DNA from: Micrococcaceae bacterium
GTDB lineage: Bacteria; Actinomycetota; Actinomycetes; Actinomycetales; Micrococcaceae
Length of the DNA: 39,415 bases
Assembly (NCBI GenBank): GCA_025465475.1
Contig: JAODMR010000097.1
Span: 1-39,415, forward strand
Reading direction: 5' to 3'
This document shows, in pieces, positions 18,635 to 29,954 of this stretch (positions within the stretch are counted from its first letter, which is position 1; each line of letters opens with the position of its first letter). The notes under the pieces were generated by a model. It was not told the origin of the DNA. It saw nothing but the letters and a program-made list of their open reading frames with translations, and made no database searches. Made by a program: the position numbers and the translations under genes.

Positions 18635-19756
18635 ATGACAGATTCAGCACCAGACACTACCGCTGCCGGAACCCAGGCGGCCGACGACGCGCTCTCGTTC
18701 CCGCACTCCATCGCTGACCTCCGCACGGAAATCGTCTCCTTTGAATCCCCCGAACAAATGGTGCGGTCCCTGGGCGCCCACGACGAAGCCCTCCGCTTCG
18801 TGGAGACCAGCTACCCGTCGGTGGACTTCCACGTTCGCGGCAACGAGCTGTCCATCTCCGGACCGAAGGCCGACGTCCCGCGAATCATGCGGTTGTTCGA
18901 GGAAGTCCGCGGCCTGGTGGAGCGTAAGACAACCGTCACTCCTGCCGTCCTGGAGCAACTGGTCCTGATGCTGCATTCACAGGCAGCGGCTTCCCCCGTC
19001 GATGTGCTGACGCACAACATCATTTCCAGCCGCGGCCGCACCATCCGGCCCAAGACGCTGAACCAGAAAAACTACGTCGACGCGATCGACCAGAACACGG
19101 TGGTCTTCGGCATCGGCCCGGCCGGTACCGGAAAGACGTACCTGGCCATGGCGAAGGCCGTGCAGGCGCTGCAGCAGAAGGAAGTCAACCGGATCATCCT
19201 CACCCGGCCGGCCGTCGAAGCCGGCGAACGGCTGGGCTTCCTGCCCGGAACCCTCAGTGACAAGATTGACCCCTACCTCCGTCCCCTCTACGACGCCCTG
19301 CACGACATGATGGACCCGGACTCCAGTCCGCGCCTGATGGCGGCAGGAACGATCGAGGTGGCACCCCTGGCCTACATGCGCGGGCGCACCCTCAACGACG
19401 CGTTCATCATCCTGGACGAGGCGCAAAACACCACGCCTGAACAGATGAAGATGTTCCTCACCCGGCTGGGCTTCGGCTCCAAGATGGTGGTCACCGGCGA
19501 CGTAACCCAGGTGGACCTGCCGAACGGAACAACCTCGGGGCTGCGGATCGTGGAGCAGATCCTGCGGGGCATTCCGGATGTGTCCTTTTCCATCCTCGAG
19601 GCTGCGGACGTTGTCCGGCACCGGCTCGTGGGAGACATCGTCAGCGCCTACAGCCGCTGGGACGAAGCCCAGCACGCGACAAACGGCACCCACCCCCAGC
19701 GCCGTTACCCCTCCGCAGCCAGGCCCGCACCCGCAAGGGAGCACGGACAACCGTGA
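18635..19756 (+). CDS. phoH: PhoH family ATPase
   Basis: Cytoplasmic P-loop ATPase of the PhoH/YbeZ family, usually encoded beside ybeY and linked to RNA processing and ribosome maturation. The 373-residue product has an N-terminal KH-like region ([17 protein letters not shown]), Walker A GPAGTGKT at residues 161-168, [17 protein letters not shown], Walker [11 protein letters not shown] and a [11 protein letters not shown] motif. ATG 18635 matches where the family begins, but the strong AAGGAGGA is 24 nt upstream and no nearer in-frame start exists. The stop overlaps ybeY by 4 nt (GTGA). Confidence 0.93.
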   Translation: MTDSAPDTTAAGTQAADDALSFPHSIADLRTEIVSFESPEQMVRSLGAHDEALRFVETSYPSVDFHVRGNELSISGPKADVPRIMRLFEEVRGLVERKTTVTPAVLEQLVLMLHSQAAASPVDVLTHNIISSRGRTIRPKTLNQKNYVDAIDQNTVVFGIGPAGTGKTYLAMAKAVQALQQKEVNRIILTRPAVEAGERLGFLPGTLSDKIDPYLRPLYDALHDMMDPDSSPRLMAAGTIEVAPLAYMRGRTLNDAFIILDEAQNTTPEQMKMFLTRLGFGSKMVVTGDVTQVDLPNGTTSGLRIVEQILRGIPDVSFSILEAADVVRHRLVGDIVSAYSRWDEAQHATNGTHPQRRYPSAARPAPAREHGQP

Positions 19757-20226
19757 GCATCGAAGTCAACAACGAATCGGGCATCCCCGCCGACGAAGCC
19801 GAGCTGGTGAGGCTGGCCCGCTACATCCTGGAGCAGCTGTACGTCCACCCGCAGACGGAGCTCTCCATCATCCTGGCGGACGTCGAGGCCATGGAAAAAC
19901 TCCACATCGAGTGGATGGACGAGCCCGGCCCCACCGACGTGCTGTCCTTCCCCATGGACGAACTACGCCCCGGGACGCCGCAGCGTCCCACACCTGAGGG
20001 CCTGCTCGGTGACATCGTGCTCTGCCCGCAGGTTGCCGCCGAACAGGCCAAGGCCGCCGGCCATTCCGCCGCGGCGGAGATGCTCCTGCTCACCACGCAC
20101 GGCATGCTCCATCTGCTCGGCTACGACCACGCCGAGCCGGAAGAAAAGGAAGAAATGTTCGCGCTGCAGCGCGAACTGCTGTCAGGCTTCACCGGCACGG
20201 CAGCCCCACGGGAGACAATGCAGTGA
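19753..20226 (+). CDS. ybeY: Endoribonuclease/rRNA maturation factor YbeY
   Basis: Single-strand-specific metal-dependent RNase involved in 16S rRNA 3'-end maturation and ribosome quality control. The 157-residue product carries the zinc motif [11 protein letters not shown] (His116, His120, His126) and the [10 protein letters not shown] motif. Starts at GTG 19753 overlapping the phoH stop, and its own stop overlaps the next GTG start (20223). The tight chain phoH-ybeY-corC-era is conserved and suggests joint expression. Confidence 0.96.
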   Translation: MSIEVNNESGIPADEAELVRLARYILEQLYVHPQTELSIILADVEAMEKLHIEWMDEPGPTDVLSFPMDELRPGTPQRPTPEGLLGDIVLCPQVAAEQAKAAGHSAAAEMLLLTTHGMLHLLGYDHAEPEEKEEMFALQRELLSGFTGTAAPRETMQ

Positions 20227-21533
20227 TCACCCTGGCGTTAATTGCCATGGGCCTGGGGTTCGTGGCCATCGCCGGCGTGCTCACGGCCGCTGAGGCGGCG
20301 TTCAACTACTTCCCGCGCCACGACGCCGAGGTGGTGGCAGCACACACCAAATCGCCCTCCATGGCGCGCATCCTGGCCAACCCCGTCGCGCATATGAACG
20401 CGCTGCGCTTCTGGCGCGTGTGGTTCGAAATGGCGGCAGCCGTGGCCGTCGCGTTGCTGTTCCTGGACCTGGTGCCCGGCATCTGGCTGGCCGGCCTGCT
20501 GGCCACCGCCGTCATGGCAGCCATCGGGTTTGTCCTGGTCGGCGTTTCACCACGCCGCCTGGGCCGGCTGCACTCGGCCGCCGTCGTGCGCGGCACCGGC
20601 GGGCTGGTCCGCTTCCTCTGCTGGGTGCTGGGACCGGTTCCCGGCTGGCTCGTCCGCCTCGGCGGCGCCGTCGCCCCGGGTGCCCCAGCCGGGGACGATG
20701 CATTCGTGAGCGAGGAGGAGTTCCGCGAGTTCGTGGACCGCGCCAGCGAATCGGAAATGATCGAAGACAACGAAGCGGAACTCATCCAGAGCGTCTTCGA
20801 CCTGGGCGACACCCGTGTCCGCTCGGTCATGGTTCCCCGTACCGACATTGTCAGCATCGACGAAGGATCTTCCTACGAGGACGCCATGCGGCTGTTCCTG
20901 CGCTCGGGCTACTCCCGCATTCCGATCATCGGGGAAAGCACCGACCAGATCCGCGGCATCCTCTATTTGAAGGACCTGGTCGCGGCGGAACACCAGCACG
21001 GCCCGCACGGCACGATCGTGGACCCCATCGCCCGGCCGGTGCGCTACGTCCCCGAATCCAAACTGGTCAGCGACCTGCTGCGCGAACTGCAGGTCGAGTC
21101 CACCCACGTGGCCATCGTCATCGACGAGTACGGCGGAACCGCCGGCCTGGTGACGCTCGAGGACCTGATCGAAGAAATCGTCGGGGAAATTGTGGACGAG
21201 TACGACTCAGAAACCCCCGAGGTCGAAGCCCTCGGTGCAGGCGAATTCCGTGTCAGCGCACGCCTGGACATCGATGAGCTCGGTGAACTCTTCGGCATGG
21301 ACCTCGACGACGACGAAGTGGACACCGTAGGCGGCCTGCTCGGCAAGGCCCTGGGGCGCGTGCCCATCGTCGGCAGCGAAGTCGAAGTTGAAGGCATCCG
21401 CCTGCGGGCCGAACGCCTGGAGGGTCGCCGCAACCGGGTCAGCCACATCATTGCCACGGCCCCGGCCGCGGCGGACACTGAACTATCCGAGCTAAGCAAC
21501 GAAGGCGGAAACGCCGCAGGGAGTCTTTCATGA
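20223..21533 (+). CDS. Hemolysin family protein (CNNM/CorC: DUF21, CBS, CorC_HlyC)
   Basis: Integral membrane protein related to CorC/CNNM magnesium transport proteins; 436 residues. It begins with a DUF21 membrane domain of several hydrophobic helices, including [20 protein letters not shown] and [24 protein letters not shown]. Then come [19 protein letters not shown], two CBS domains ([44 protein letters not shown]) and the acidic CorC_HlyC domain. The family label 'hemolysin' is historical; a role in divalent-cation handling is inferred. GTG 20223 overlaps ybeY; its stop overlaps era (ATGA). Confidence 0.93.
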   Translation: MITLALIAMGLGFVAIAGVLTAAEAAFNYFPRHDAEVVAAHTKSPSMARILANPVAHMNALRFWRVWFEMAAAVAVALLFLDLVPGIWLAGLLATAVMAAIGFVLVGVSPRRLGRLHSAAVVRGTGGLVRFLCWVLGPVPGWLVRLGGAVAPGAPAGDDAFVSEEEFREFVDRASESEMIEDNEAELIQSVFDLGDTRVRSVMVPRTDIVSIDEGSSYEDAMRLFLRSGYSRIPIIGESTDQIRGILYLKDLVAAEHQHGPHGTIVDPIARPVRYVPESKLVSDLLRELQVESTHVAIVIDEYGGTAGLVTLEDLIEEIVGEIVDEYDSETPEVEALGAGEFRVSARLDIDELGELFGMDLDDDEVDTVGGLLGKALGRVPIVGSEVEVEGIRLRAERLEGRRNRVSHIIATAPAAADTELSELSNEGGNAAGSLS

Positions 21534-22513
21534 GCAGGTCCAAGCAGCAGCACCCGACCAAGGACGGGCTGATGGCTTCCAGCGGACCCGTCGAGGGCTA
21601 CCGTGCCGGGTTCGCCGTACTGGTCGGCCGGCCCAACGCCGGAAAGTCCACCCTGACCAACGCCCTGGTAGGCCAAAAGGTCGCGATCACGTCCGCCAAA
21701 CCGCAGACCACCCGGCACACCATCCGCGGCATCGTCCACCGCGAGGATTTCCAACTGATCCTGGTGGACACGCCAGGGCTGCACCGCCCGCGTACCCTGC
21801 TGGGGCAGCGGCTGAACGACCTGGTGGCGGACACGCTTTCCGAAGTAGACGCCATCGGTTTTTGCCTGCCCGCCAATGAAAAGATCGGCCCCGGTGACAC
21901 GTTCATTGCCAACCAGTTGGCGGCCGTGGGCAACAAGCCCATCATCGCCCTGGTGACCAAGACCGACACCGTTGACCGGCAAGCGCTGACCGAGCAGCTC
22001 CTCGCGGTGGCGGCCCTTGGACGCGACGTGCTTGGCGGTGACGGCTGGGCGGACGTCGTCCCCGTCTCCGCCGTCGACGGGTTCCAGGTGGACACTGCCG
22101 CCAAGGTTCTGGCCGGCTACCTGCCCGCCTCGCCCCCGTTGTATCCCGACGGTGAGCTGACCGACGAGCCCGAGGCAGTCATGGTTGCCGAGCTGGTGCG
22201 CGAGGCGGCGCTGGAGGGTGTCCGGGACGAGCTGCCGCACTCCCTCGCCGTGGTGGTTGAGGAAATCATTCCCAGGGAAGGACGGGCGGCGGACAACCAG
22301 CTGCTCGACGTCCGGGTGAACCTGTACGTGGAGCGGCCGTCGCAGAAGGCCATCGTGATCGGCAAGGGCGGCGCGCGGCTCCGCGACGTCGGAAGCAACG
22401 CCCGGCGCGGCATCGAAGCCTTGCTTGGCACACGCATCTACCTCGACCTGCACGTCAAGGTGGCCAAGGACTGGCAGCGGGACCCTAAGCAACTGGTGAA
22501 GCTGGGCTTTTAG
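21530..22513 (+). CDS. era: GTPase Era
   Basis: Essential GTPase that binds near the 3' end of 16S rRNA and checks 30S maturation. The 327-residue product has G1 GRPNAGKST (residues 33-41), a switch region at [10 protein letters not shown]3 DTPG, and a G4-like TKTD. The C-terminal KH domain follows ([19 protein letters not shown]). The N-terminus is about 20 residues longer than in E. coli Era. It starts within the corC stop and ends the four-gene overlapping operon with phoH and ybeY, whose products act on the same rRNA end. Confidence 0.97.
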   Translation: MSRSKQQHPTKDGLMASSGPVEGYRAGFAVLVGRPNAGKSTLTNALVGQKVAITSAKPQTTRHTIRGIVHREDFQLILVDTPGLHRPRTLLGQRLNDLVADTLSEVDAIGFCLPANEKIGPGDTFIANQLAAVGNKPIIALVTKTDTVDRQALTEQLLAVAALGRDVLGGDGWADVVPVSAVDGFQVDTAAKVLAGYLPASPPLYPDGELTDEPEAVMVAELVREAALEGVRDELPHSLAVVVEEIIPREGRAADNQLLDVRVNLYVERPSQKAIVIGKGGARLRDVGSNARRGIEALLGTRIYLDLHVKVAKDWQRDPKQLVKLGF

Positions 22514-22560
22514 CTCCTGGCCCTCCCGGGCAGACCCAGCAGACGCCCAGCCGGACCCTC

Positions 22561-22566
22561 TACACT
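22561..22566 (+). promoter_or_regulatory. -10 box upstream of the LCP gene
   Basis: TACACT (TANNNT) in the 90-bp gap after era; would give a leader of about 30 nt containing GAAGGAAGG before ATG 22604. No good -35. Confidence 0.4.
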
Positions 22567-22603
22567 TGGGAAGATTTCACGTACGCGAAGGAAGGTTTGG
22601 CAG

Positions 22604-24145
22604 ATGGTGCGTCGTCGTCAGGGCGGTGATCGGCAGACGGGACGCAGCACCTCCAGTGCCACGACGGGACAGCCGCAGGCGGGCAGGCATTTCCGTGCCC
22701 GCCGCCGCGCGCCGCGCTGGCTAAAAATCGCTGCTTCCGCCGTCGCACTGATCCTCGTGGCAGCCATCGCGCTGGCCGGAATCCTCTTCACCCGGCTGCA
22801 GGGCAACGTGCAGGTGGCGGACCTCAACCTTGGCACCAACACGGAAACCCAGGCCACGGTCAGCGACAGCAACGACCCGCTGCAGATCCTCATCATGGGC
22901 ACTGACACCCGTGACGGCACGAACGGGGAGTACGGCAGCTCCGACGATTCAACCGGTTTCGGCAACTCCGATGTGATGATGCTGATGAACCTGTCAGCGG
23001 ACAACAAGCGCGTCAGCGTCGTCAGCTTTCCGCGCGACCTGATGACCGCCATCCCCGCGTGCCGCAACTCCAAGACCGGGGAAACCACGGAGGCCATGGC
23101 CTTCGCGCAACTGAATTCCGCCCTCAGTTTGGGGGGACCGGGGTGCACCGTCGCAGCGATCAATGACCTGACCGGCCTGCACATCGACCATTTCATGCTC
23201 GCCGACTTCAACGCCGTCAAGGACCTTTCAAACACGCTGGGCGGCGTGGAGGTCTGCGTTGACCACGCCATGCGCGACCCCGACTCGGGGCTGGAACTGC
23301 CGGCGGGGACCAGCAAGGTGCAGGGCGAACAGGCGCTGTCCTTCTTGCGCACCCGGCACGGCTTCGGAGATGCCAGTGACCTGGCCCGGATCAAGGCACA
23401 GCAGGCGTTCCTGGCCTCGATGACGCACAAGATCAAGAGTGAGGGAACCCTCACCGACCTGCCCAAGGTCTACGGCATCGCCGACGCCGTCACGCGCAAC
23501 CTCACCATCGACAAGGGACTGGCCAACATCGGCAGCATGATTTCGGTGGCAAACCGGCTCAAGAACGTTGATCTGGCCAAGGTTGCCTTCATCACCGCGC
23601 CCTGGGCACCGGACCCGTCCGACCAGGCAAGGGTGGTGCTGCTGCAGCCTGATGCCGACAACCTGTTCGCCGCGTTGCGGGCCGACCAGGACCTGACCCC
23701 CGCCCCGCCCGCCGCCGAAACAGCTCCCGCCACCGCACCGGCCACCCCGACGGCGCCAGCCACGCCACCGTACGATCGCGCGCTGCAACCGATCACCGTG
23801 ACTGACGCGACCGGACAGCTGACCCGGTCGTCGGAATTGGCAGCGGCGCTCGGCGCTGCCGGCTTCACGTCCGTGACGCAGGGTTCCGCGCCGACGGCGA
23901 CCACCACCCAGGTGCTGTACGGCCCGGACTTCCAGGACGTCGCCACCGACGTTGCGGCCCTGTTTGGTATTCCCGCCGGGCAGATCGCGCCCTCGCCATC
24001 GGTCACCGGCGTGCAACTGCTGGTCGGCAGCGACTTCGCCTCCGGAACAGCGTTCGGCTCCGCCCCGTTGCCGCAGAACATCGTGTCTGCCACGGCCGAC
24101 CAGCAGGTGCAGTGCCAGAGCGTGAATCCACTGTATTACCAGTAG
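22604..24145 (+). CDS. LCP family protein (LytR-CpsA-Psr) with LytR_C domain
   Basis: Cell-envelope phosphotransferase family that attaches polymers (teichoic acid, arabinogalactan or other glycans) to peptidoglycan. The 513-residue product has a basic cytoplasmic N-terminus and one membrane segment near residues 43-65 (ASAVALILVAAIALAGILF). The extracellular LCP domain shows MGTDTRDG, SDVMMLMNL, VSVVSFPRD, and the later LSFLRTRHGFGDASDLARI with catalytic arginines. An Ala/Pro/Thr linker precedes a C-terminal LytR_C domain. GAAGGAAGG precedes the ATG. Convergent with the M13 peptidase gene, 19 bp apart. The polymer substrate cannot be told from sequence. Confidence 0.93.
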   Translation: MVRRRQGGDRQTGRSTSSATTGQPQAGRHFRARRRAPRWLKIAASAVALILVAAIALAGILFTRLQGNVQVADLNLGTNTETQATVSDSNDPLQILIMGTDTRDGTNGEYGSSDDSTGFGNSDVMMLMNLSADNKRVSVVSFPRDLMTAIPACRNSKTGETTEAMAFAQLNSALSLGGPGCTVAAINDLTGLHIDHFMLADFNAVKDLSNTLGGVEVCVDHAMRDPDSGLELPAGTSKVQGEQALSFLRTRHGFGDASDLARIKAQQAFLASMTHKIKSEGTLTDLPKVYGIADAVTRNLTIDKGLANIGSMISVANRLKNVDLAKVAFITAPWAPDPSDQARVVLLQPDADNLFAALRADQDLTPAPPAAETAPATAPATPTAPATPPYDRALQPITVTDATGQLTRSSELAAALGAAGFTSVTQGSAPTATTTQVLYGPDFQDVATDVAALFGIPAGQIAPSPSVTGVQLLVGSDFASGTAFGSAPLPQNIVSATADQQVQCQSVNPLYYQ

Positions 24146-24164
24146 CGGCGCCCGGCGTTGGCTG

Positions 24165-26138
24165 CTACCAGATGCGCACGCGCTCGTCCGGGGCCAGCCA
24201 CAGCGCGTCCCCGGGTTCGACGGCGAACGCCTCATGGAACGCGTCAAGGTTGCGGACCACGGCGTTGCAGCGCAGCTCGGCGGGGGAGTGCGGGTCCACC
24301 GAGAGGCGGCGGATCGCTTCTTCCGGCCGGATCAGGGTCCGCCAGCATTCCGCCCAGGAATAGAAGAAACGCTCAGCCCCGGTGAGGCCCTCAATCTCGG
24401 CCGGGTCCTGCCCGGCCAGGCTCAGCAGGTAGGCCGAGTAGCCGATCGCCAGTCCGCCCAGGTCGCCGATGTTCTCGCCCAAGGTGAGCTTGCCGTTGAC
24501 GAAATGACCGGGCGCCGCGTCCGGGCTCAGCGCCTCATACTGGGTCACCAGCCGCGCGGTCAGCGCCTCGAACGCTTCCCGGTCGACGTCGGTCCACCAG
24601 TTGCGCAGCGCGCCGGTTCCGTCGAACTGCGAGCCCTGGTCGTCGAAGCCGTGCCCGATCTCGTGCCCGATCACCGCGCCGATGCCCCCATAGTTGGCAG
24701 CGTCGTCGGCGTCGGCATCAAAGAACGGCGGCTGCAGGATCGCGGCCGGAAAGACGATCTCGTTCATGGTCGGGTTGTAGTAGGCGTTGACCGTCTGCGG
24801 TGTCATCAGCCACTCCTGCCGGTCAATCGGGGCGCCGATCTTCGCCAACTGCCGGCCCAGCTCGAACTCGTGGCTGCGTTCCAGGTTGCCCAGCAGGTCA
24901 GCGGGATCGACGATGAGGGCCGTGTAATCCCGCCACTTTTCCGGGTAGCCGATCTTGGGCACGAAGAGGTCCAGCTTCTCCAATGCACGCTGACGAGTTT
25001 CGGCCGTCATCCATTCCAGGGCGTTGATGCTGCGCCGGTAGGCGTCGATGAGGTTCGCCACCAGGGCTTCCATCCGCGCCTTGTGGCCGGCCGGGAAGTG
25101 CCGGTCGACATACAGCTGCCCAACGGCTTCGCCCAAGGACCCCTCCACCAGGGACACGCCCCGCTTCCAGCGTTCGCGGTTAGCCGGGGTTCCAGAGATG
25201 GTGGTCCCGTAGAACGCAAAGTTGGCGTCGACGAACGCCGCTGACAGGTACGGTGCGGCCGCCGAGACCACCCGCAGGGCCAGCCATTCCTGCCAGACCG
25301 GAAGCTGGCCGGGAGTCAGGAGGGCAGCGACGCCGGAAAAGAAGTCGGGCGTCAGTACTACTACTTCGGCGCTGCTGCCGGCGGGGATGCGCATCCCGGC
25401 GAACCAGAACTGCAGGGCGGGCAACAGGGCCACCGCATCCGCGTGGGACTTCAGGTTGTAGGTCTTTTGCGGGTTGCGGAGCGTCACCTTGTCCCAGTGC
25501 CGGGCGGCGATGGCGGTCTCCAGCTCCATGATGCGCTCCGCGGCGGCAGCCGCATCGGGAACCTCCGCCAGCGCCAGCATCCGCGAGACGTGGGCAACGT
25601 AGGCCGTGCGGATCCCGGCGAACTTTTCCTCGCGGTAGTAGGACTCGTCGGGCAAGCCCAGGCCACCCTGGTACAGGTGCAGCAGCGCCCGCTCCGGATT
25701 CCCCGCGTCATTGCTGACGTAGCCACCAAACAGTCCATCGCTGCCGGTGCGGTCCAATTCCCCCATCACGGTGACGAACTCCTCCACGCTGGAGGTGGCA
25801 AAGATCGCCTCCAGCCGTGGTTTCAAGGGGGCGCCGCCAAGTTCCTCTATTCGGCCCTCGTCCATGAAGCTGGCAAAGAGGTCACCGATCTTGCGCTCCA
25901 CATCGCTGGGCGTACCGTCGCTGGTCGCTGCGGTGCCTGCCCGTTCCGCGGCGTCGCGGATAATTTCGCGCACTGCCAGTTCAGCTTCATCACGCAGCGT
26001 GATGAAGGACCCGATCAGGGCACGGTCGTCCGGGATCTCCGAGCTGCGCAACCAGCCGCCGTTTACATGCCGGTACAGGTCATCCTGAGGGCGGACGGCG
26101 GGGTCGAGGTAGCTGGTGTTGATACCGGAACGTGTCAT
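24165..26138 (-). CDS. M13 family zinc metallopeptidase (PepO/neprilysin-like)
   Basis: Zinc endopeptidase of the neprilysin family, 657 residues. It contains NAYYNPTMNEIVFPAAILQP, the zinc site HEIGHGFDDQG in the C-terminal third, GENIGDLGG with the third metal ligand, and ends near VEPGDALWLAPDERVRIW. No signal peptide or membrane segment is visible, so it is probably cytoplasmic, as for other actinobacterial homologues. The start is ATG 26138 (MTRSGINTSYLDP...), where family similarity begins; the open frame extends 108 codons further across the leuA promoter and is not coding. Its Shine-Dalgarno is poor. The 5' leader contains two strong hairpins. Confidence 0.93.
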   Translation of the reverse strand: MTRSGINTSYLDPAVRPQDDLYRHVNGGWLRSSEIPDDRALIGSFITLRDEAELAVREIIRDAAERAGTAATSDGTPSDVERKIGDLFASFMDEGRIEELGGAPLKPRLEAIFATSSVEEFVTVMGELDRTGSDGLFGGYVSNDAGNPERALLHLYQGGLGLPDESYYREEKFAGIRTAYVAHVSRMLALAEVPDAAAAAERIMELETAIAARHWDKVTLRNPQKTYNLKSHADAVALLPALQFWFAGMRIPAGSSAEVVVLTPDFFSGVAALLTPGQLPVWQEWLALRVVSAAAPYLSAAFVDANFAFYGTTISGTPANRERWKRGVSLVEGSLGEAVGQLYVDRHFPAGHKARMEALVANLIDAYRRSINALEWMTAETRQRALEKLDLFVPKIGYPEKWRDYTALIVDPADLLGNLERSHEFELGRQLAKIGAPIDRQEWLMTPQTVNAYYNPTMNEIVFPAAILQPPFFDADADDAANYGGIGAVIGHEIGHGFDDQGSQFDGTGALRNWWTDVDREAFEALTARLVTQYEALSPDAAPGHFVNGKLTLGENIGDLGGLAIGYSAYLLSLAGQDPAEIEGLTGAERFFYSWAECWRTLIRPEEAIRRLSVDPHSPAELRCNAVVRNLDAFHEAFAVEPGDALWLAPDERVRIW

Positions 26139-26175
26139 GAAGGAGTTCGCTTTCGTTACGGGGAAGGAGTGGCAG

Positions 26176-26218
26176 CGGCCCCGTCCGGGGCCGTACGGTC
26201 CGTAATGCGGACCGTACG
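26176..26218. repeat. Two adjacent inverted repeats in the M13-leuA divergent region
   Basis: CGGCCCCG (26176-26183) pairs with CGGGGCCG (26186-26193). CGTACGGTCCG (26192-26202) pairs perfectly with 26208-26218 around TAATG. The second is an 11-bp dyad and could be an operator or a 5'-UTR hairpin of the M13 peptidase mRNA. Confidence 0.8.
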
Positions 26219-26226
26219 TGGGCTGC

Positions 26227-26257
26227 TTCACATTCATCTTACGCGCCGTGTTAGTGT
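26227..26257 (+). promoter_or_regulatory. Promoter of the leuA leader transcript
   Basis: TTCACA (26227-26232) and TAGTGT (26252-26257) with a 19-nt spacer. The -10 ends 7 nt before a GTG at 26265 that opens the leader ORF, so the transcript is probably leaderless for the peptide. Confidence 0.5.
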
Positions 26258-26262
26258 GGCAA
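26236..26262 (-). promoter_or_regulatory. Likely promoter of the M13 peptidase gene
   Basis: Minus-strand TTGCCA (26262-26257) and TAAGAT (26241-26236) with a short 15-nt spacer. The predicted start near 26229 gives a leader of about 90 nt. It overlaps the leuA leader promoter. Confidence 0.4.
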
Positions 26263-26264
26263 TT

Positions 26265-26293
26265 GTGCGCGCTGAAATGCTCCTTCTTAGCTG

Positions 26294-26318
<25 letters not shown>
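26265..26318 (+). CDS. Leucine leader peptide of leuA
   Basis: A 17-codon ORF from GTG 26265 (or 13 codons from ATG 26277) encodes (V)RAEMLLLSCRGEATHP and stops at TAG 26316-26318. Three consecutive Leu codons, CTC CTT CTT at 26280-26288, are followed by Ser, as in the leuS leader in this window. No Shine-Dalgarno is present; the -10 box 7 nt before the GTG suggests leaderless translation. The region just after the Leu codons (26294-26303) can pair with 26364-26373, linking translation of the peptide to the downstream RNA fold. Confidence 0.7.
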
Positions 26319-28173
<1,855 letters not shown>

Positions 28174-28215
28174 GGGAACCTTGGCGTAGTGACCTGATCG
28201 CGCCCGACGACGGCG

Positions 28216-28244
28216 ACCGGGGCGGGGCTTCGGCCCCGCCCGGT
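28216..28244 (+). terminator. UUCG hairpin after leuA
   Basis: GGCGGGGC (28221-28228) and GCCCCGCC (28233-28240) pair around TTCG, extended by ACCG/CGGT with a bulged G. Very stable, but without a T-tract. Confidence 0.65.
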
Positions 28245-28279
28245 CCGTTGCGGGGACGGGGAAGTGGAAGAATGGACGG

Positions 28280-29032
28280 GTGTCCAGAAATTCATTCGCC
28301 GCGCGCACCTACCGGGATGACGCCGTCGTGCTCCGGACGCACAAGCTGGGCGAGGCGGACCGGATCATCACGTTGCTGACCCGGCACCACGGCCAGATTC
28401 GCGCCGTCGCCAAAGGGGTGCGGCGCACCACGAGCAAATTCGGGGCCCGGCTGGAACCGTTCATGGTCGCAGACCTGCAGTTGGTGGAGGGCCGCAACCT
28501 GGACATCGTCACGCAGGCCGTGGCCAAAGGATCCTACGGACGGGACATCGTCGCCGACTATGCCCGGTACACGGTCGCCGCGGCCATCACCGAAACCGCC
28601 GAACGGCTGACCGACGCCGACGGCGAATCGGCGACAGCGCAGTACCTGTTGGTGGTGGGGGCGCTGGCCTCGCTCAGCCGGGGCGACCACGCGCCGGAAC
28701 TCATCCTGGACTCCTACCTGTTGCGGGCTCTGGCGACCGGCGGTTGGGCACCCAGCTTCACCGACTGCGCACGCTGCGGGGCGCCCGGACCGCACGGAGC
28801 CTTTTCCGCCCCGCTCGGCGGAGCCGTCTGCCATGCCTGCAGGCCGCCGGGCTCACCGGCACCGGCAGCTGCCACGATGATCCTGCTGGCGGCGCTGCTG
28901 ACGGGGGACTGGGGAACGGCTGACCGGTCGGAGCAGCAGAACCGGCGGGAGGCGGCCGGCCTGGTGGCCGCCTACCTGCAATGGCACCTGGAGCGGGCCG
29001 TCCGCTCCCTCAAACACGTGGAGCGTGCATAA
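28280..29032 (+). CDS. recO: DNA repair protein RecO
   Basis: Mediator of RecFOR recombination that loads RecA on gapped DNA. The 250-residue product has the N-terminal OB fold ([19 protein letters not shown], then [17 protein letters not shown]), a helical core, and a Cys4 zinc module (CARCGAPG ... CHAC). The start is GTG 28280, with no strong Shine-Dalgarno. uppS follows almost directly, the usual actinobacterial order leuA-recO-uppS. Confidence 0.96.
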   Translation: MSRNSFAARTYRDDAVVLRTHKLGEADRIITLLTRHHGQIRAVAKGVRRTTSKFGARLEPFMVADLQLVEGRNLDIVTQAVAKGSYGRDIVADYARYTVAAAITETAERLTDADGESATAQYLLVVGALASLSRGDHAPELILDSYLLRALATGGWAPSFTDCARCGAPGPHGAFSAPLGGAVCHACRPPGSPAPAAATMILLAALLTGDWGTADRSEQQNRREAAGLVAAYLQWHLERAVRSLKHVERA

Positions 29033-29034
29033 CC

Positions 29035-29874
29035 TTGGCCAGAACGTCCCCGGCCGGATCAACCCGTCGAGCCGGCCGCAATGGCCGCAGCCCGCACAAG
29101 GCCCCAGTGGTGGCGCCGTGGCCGCACCCCTCCGGCGCCGTCATGCCCGACGTTCCGGCCGAGCTGGTTCCCGAGCACGTCGCCATCGTGATGGACGGCA
29201 ACGGCCGCTGGGCCAACGCCCGCGGCCTGCCCCGCATTGAAGGGCACAAGGCGGGGGAGCCGGCCCTGCTGGACGTGATGGCAGGTGCCATTGAGATGGG
29301 CATTCGGCACGTGAGCGTCTACGCGTTTTCCACCGAGAACTGGAAGCGCTCACCCGAGGAGGTGCGGTTCCTGATGGGCTTCAACAAGGACGTGCTGCGC
29401 CGCCAACGCGACCAGCTGGACGCCTGGGGCGTGCGGATCCGCTGGGCCGGACGCCGGCCACGGCTGTGGGGTTCGGTGATTCGGGAGCTGGAAGAGGCCG
29501 AGGAGCTCACCCGGGACAACGACACCATCACCCTGACCATGTGCGTCAATTACGGTGGGCGGGCCGAGATCGCCGACGCCGTGACAGCCCTGGCGGAACA
29601 GGTCGCGGCGGGGACGCTGAAGCCGCGGGCCATCCGGGAAAGCACGATCCAGCAGTTCCTCTACGCCCCGGACCTGCCCGATGTGGATCTGTTCCTGCGC
29701 TCCAGTGGTGAGCAGAGGCTCTCCAACTTCATGCTCTGGCAATCGGCATATGCGGAGTTCGTTTTCCTGGACGAACTGTGGCCGGATGTGGACCGGCGTA
29801 CCCTGTGGAAGGCCGTTGACATTTACGCCCGGCGCGACCGCCGTTATGGCGGAGCGGTGGACGCAGCGCGCTGA
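29035..29874 (+). CDS. uppS: Isoprenyl transferase (undecaprenyl diphosphate synthase family)
   Basis: cis-Prenyltransferase that builds the long-chain isoprenoid lipid carrier for cell-wall synthesis. Conserved features: [17 protein letters not shown] with catalytic Asp54, then [41 protein letters not shown] and the [15 protein letters not shown] substrate motif. The start is uncertain. TTG 29035, 2 nt after the recO stop with GGAG 11 nt upstream, gives 279 residues and keeps a PHPSG-type N-terminal stretch that I recall in relatives. ATG 29143 would give 243 residues and still include the full catalytic domain. Confidence 0.93.
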   Translation: MARTSPAGSTRRAGRNGRSPHKAPVVAPWPHPSGAVMPDVPAELVPEHVAIVMDGNGRWANARGLPRIEGHKAGEPALLDVMAGAIEMGIRHVSVYAFSTENWKRSPEEVRFLMGFNKDVLRRQRDQLDAWGVRIRWAGRRPRLWGSVIRELEEAEELTRDNDTITLTMCVNYGGRAEIADAVTALAEQVAAGTLKPRAIRESTIQQFLYAPDLPDVDLFLRSSGEQRLSNFMLWQSAYAEFVFLDELWPDVDRRTLWKAVDIYARRDRRYGGAVDAAR

Positions 29875-29888
29875 GGGCGCCTTCCCGG

Positions 29889-29930
29889 CCCGCAGCCCGC
29901 TGAGGGGCGGGTTCCCGGCTGGGCTGCGGG
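29889..29930. terminator. Hairpin between convergent uppS and hydrolase genes
   Basis: CCCGCAGCCC (29889-29898) pairs perfectly with 29921-29930 around a 22-nt GC-rich loop. The convergent position suggests bidirectional termination. No long T-run. Confidence 0.5.
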
Positions 29931-29954
29931 AACTTTCCCGCTGCGCTGACGGAA

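Noticed and set aside
21044-22492. 482-codon minus-strand open frame across corC and era
   Set aside because: Shadow of two well-supported genes.
25443-26264. Plus-strand open frame whose last codons are the leuA leader peptide
   Set aside because: Most of it is a shadow of the M13 peptidase; only the final 17 codons are kept, as a separate leader ORF.
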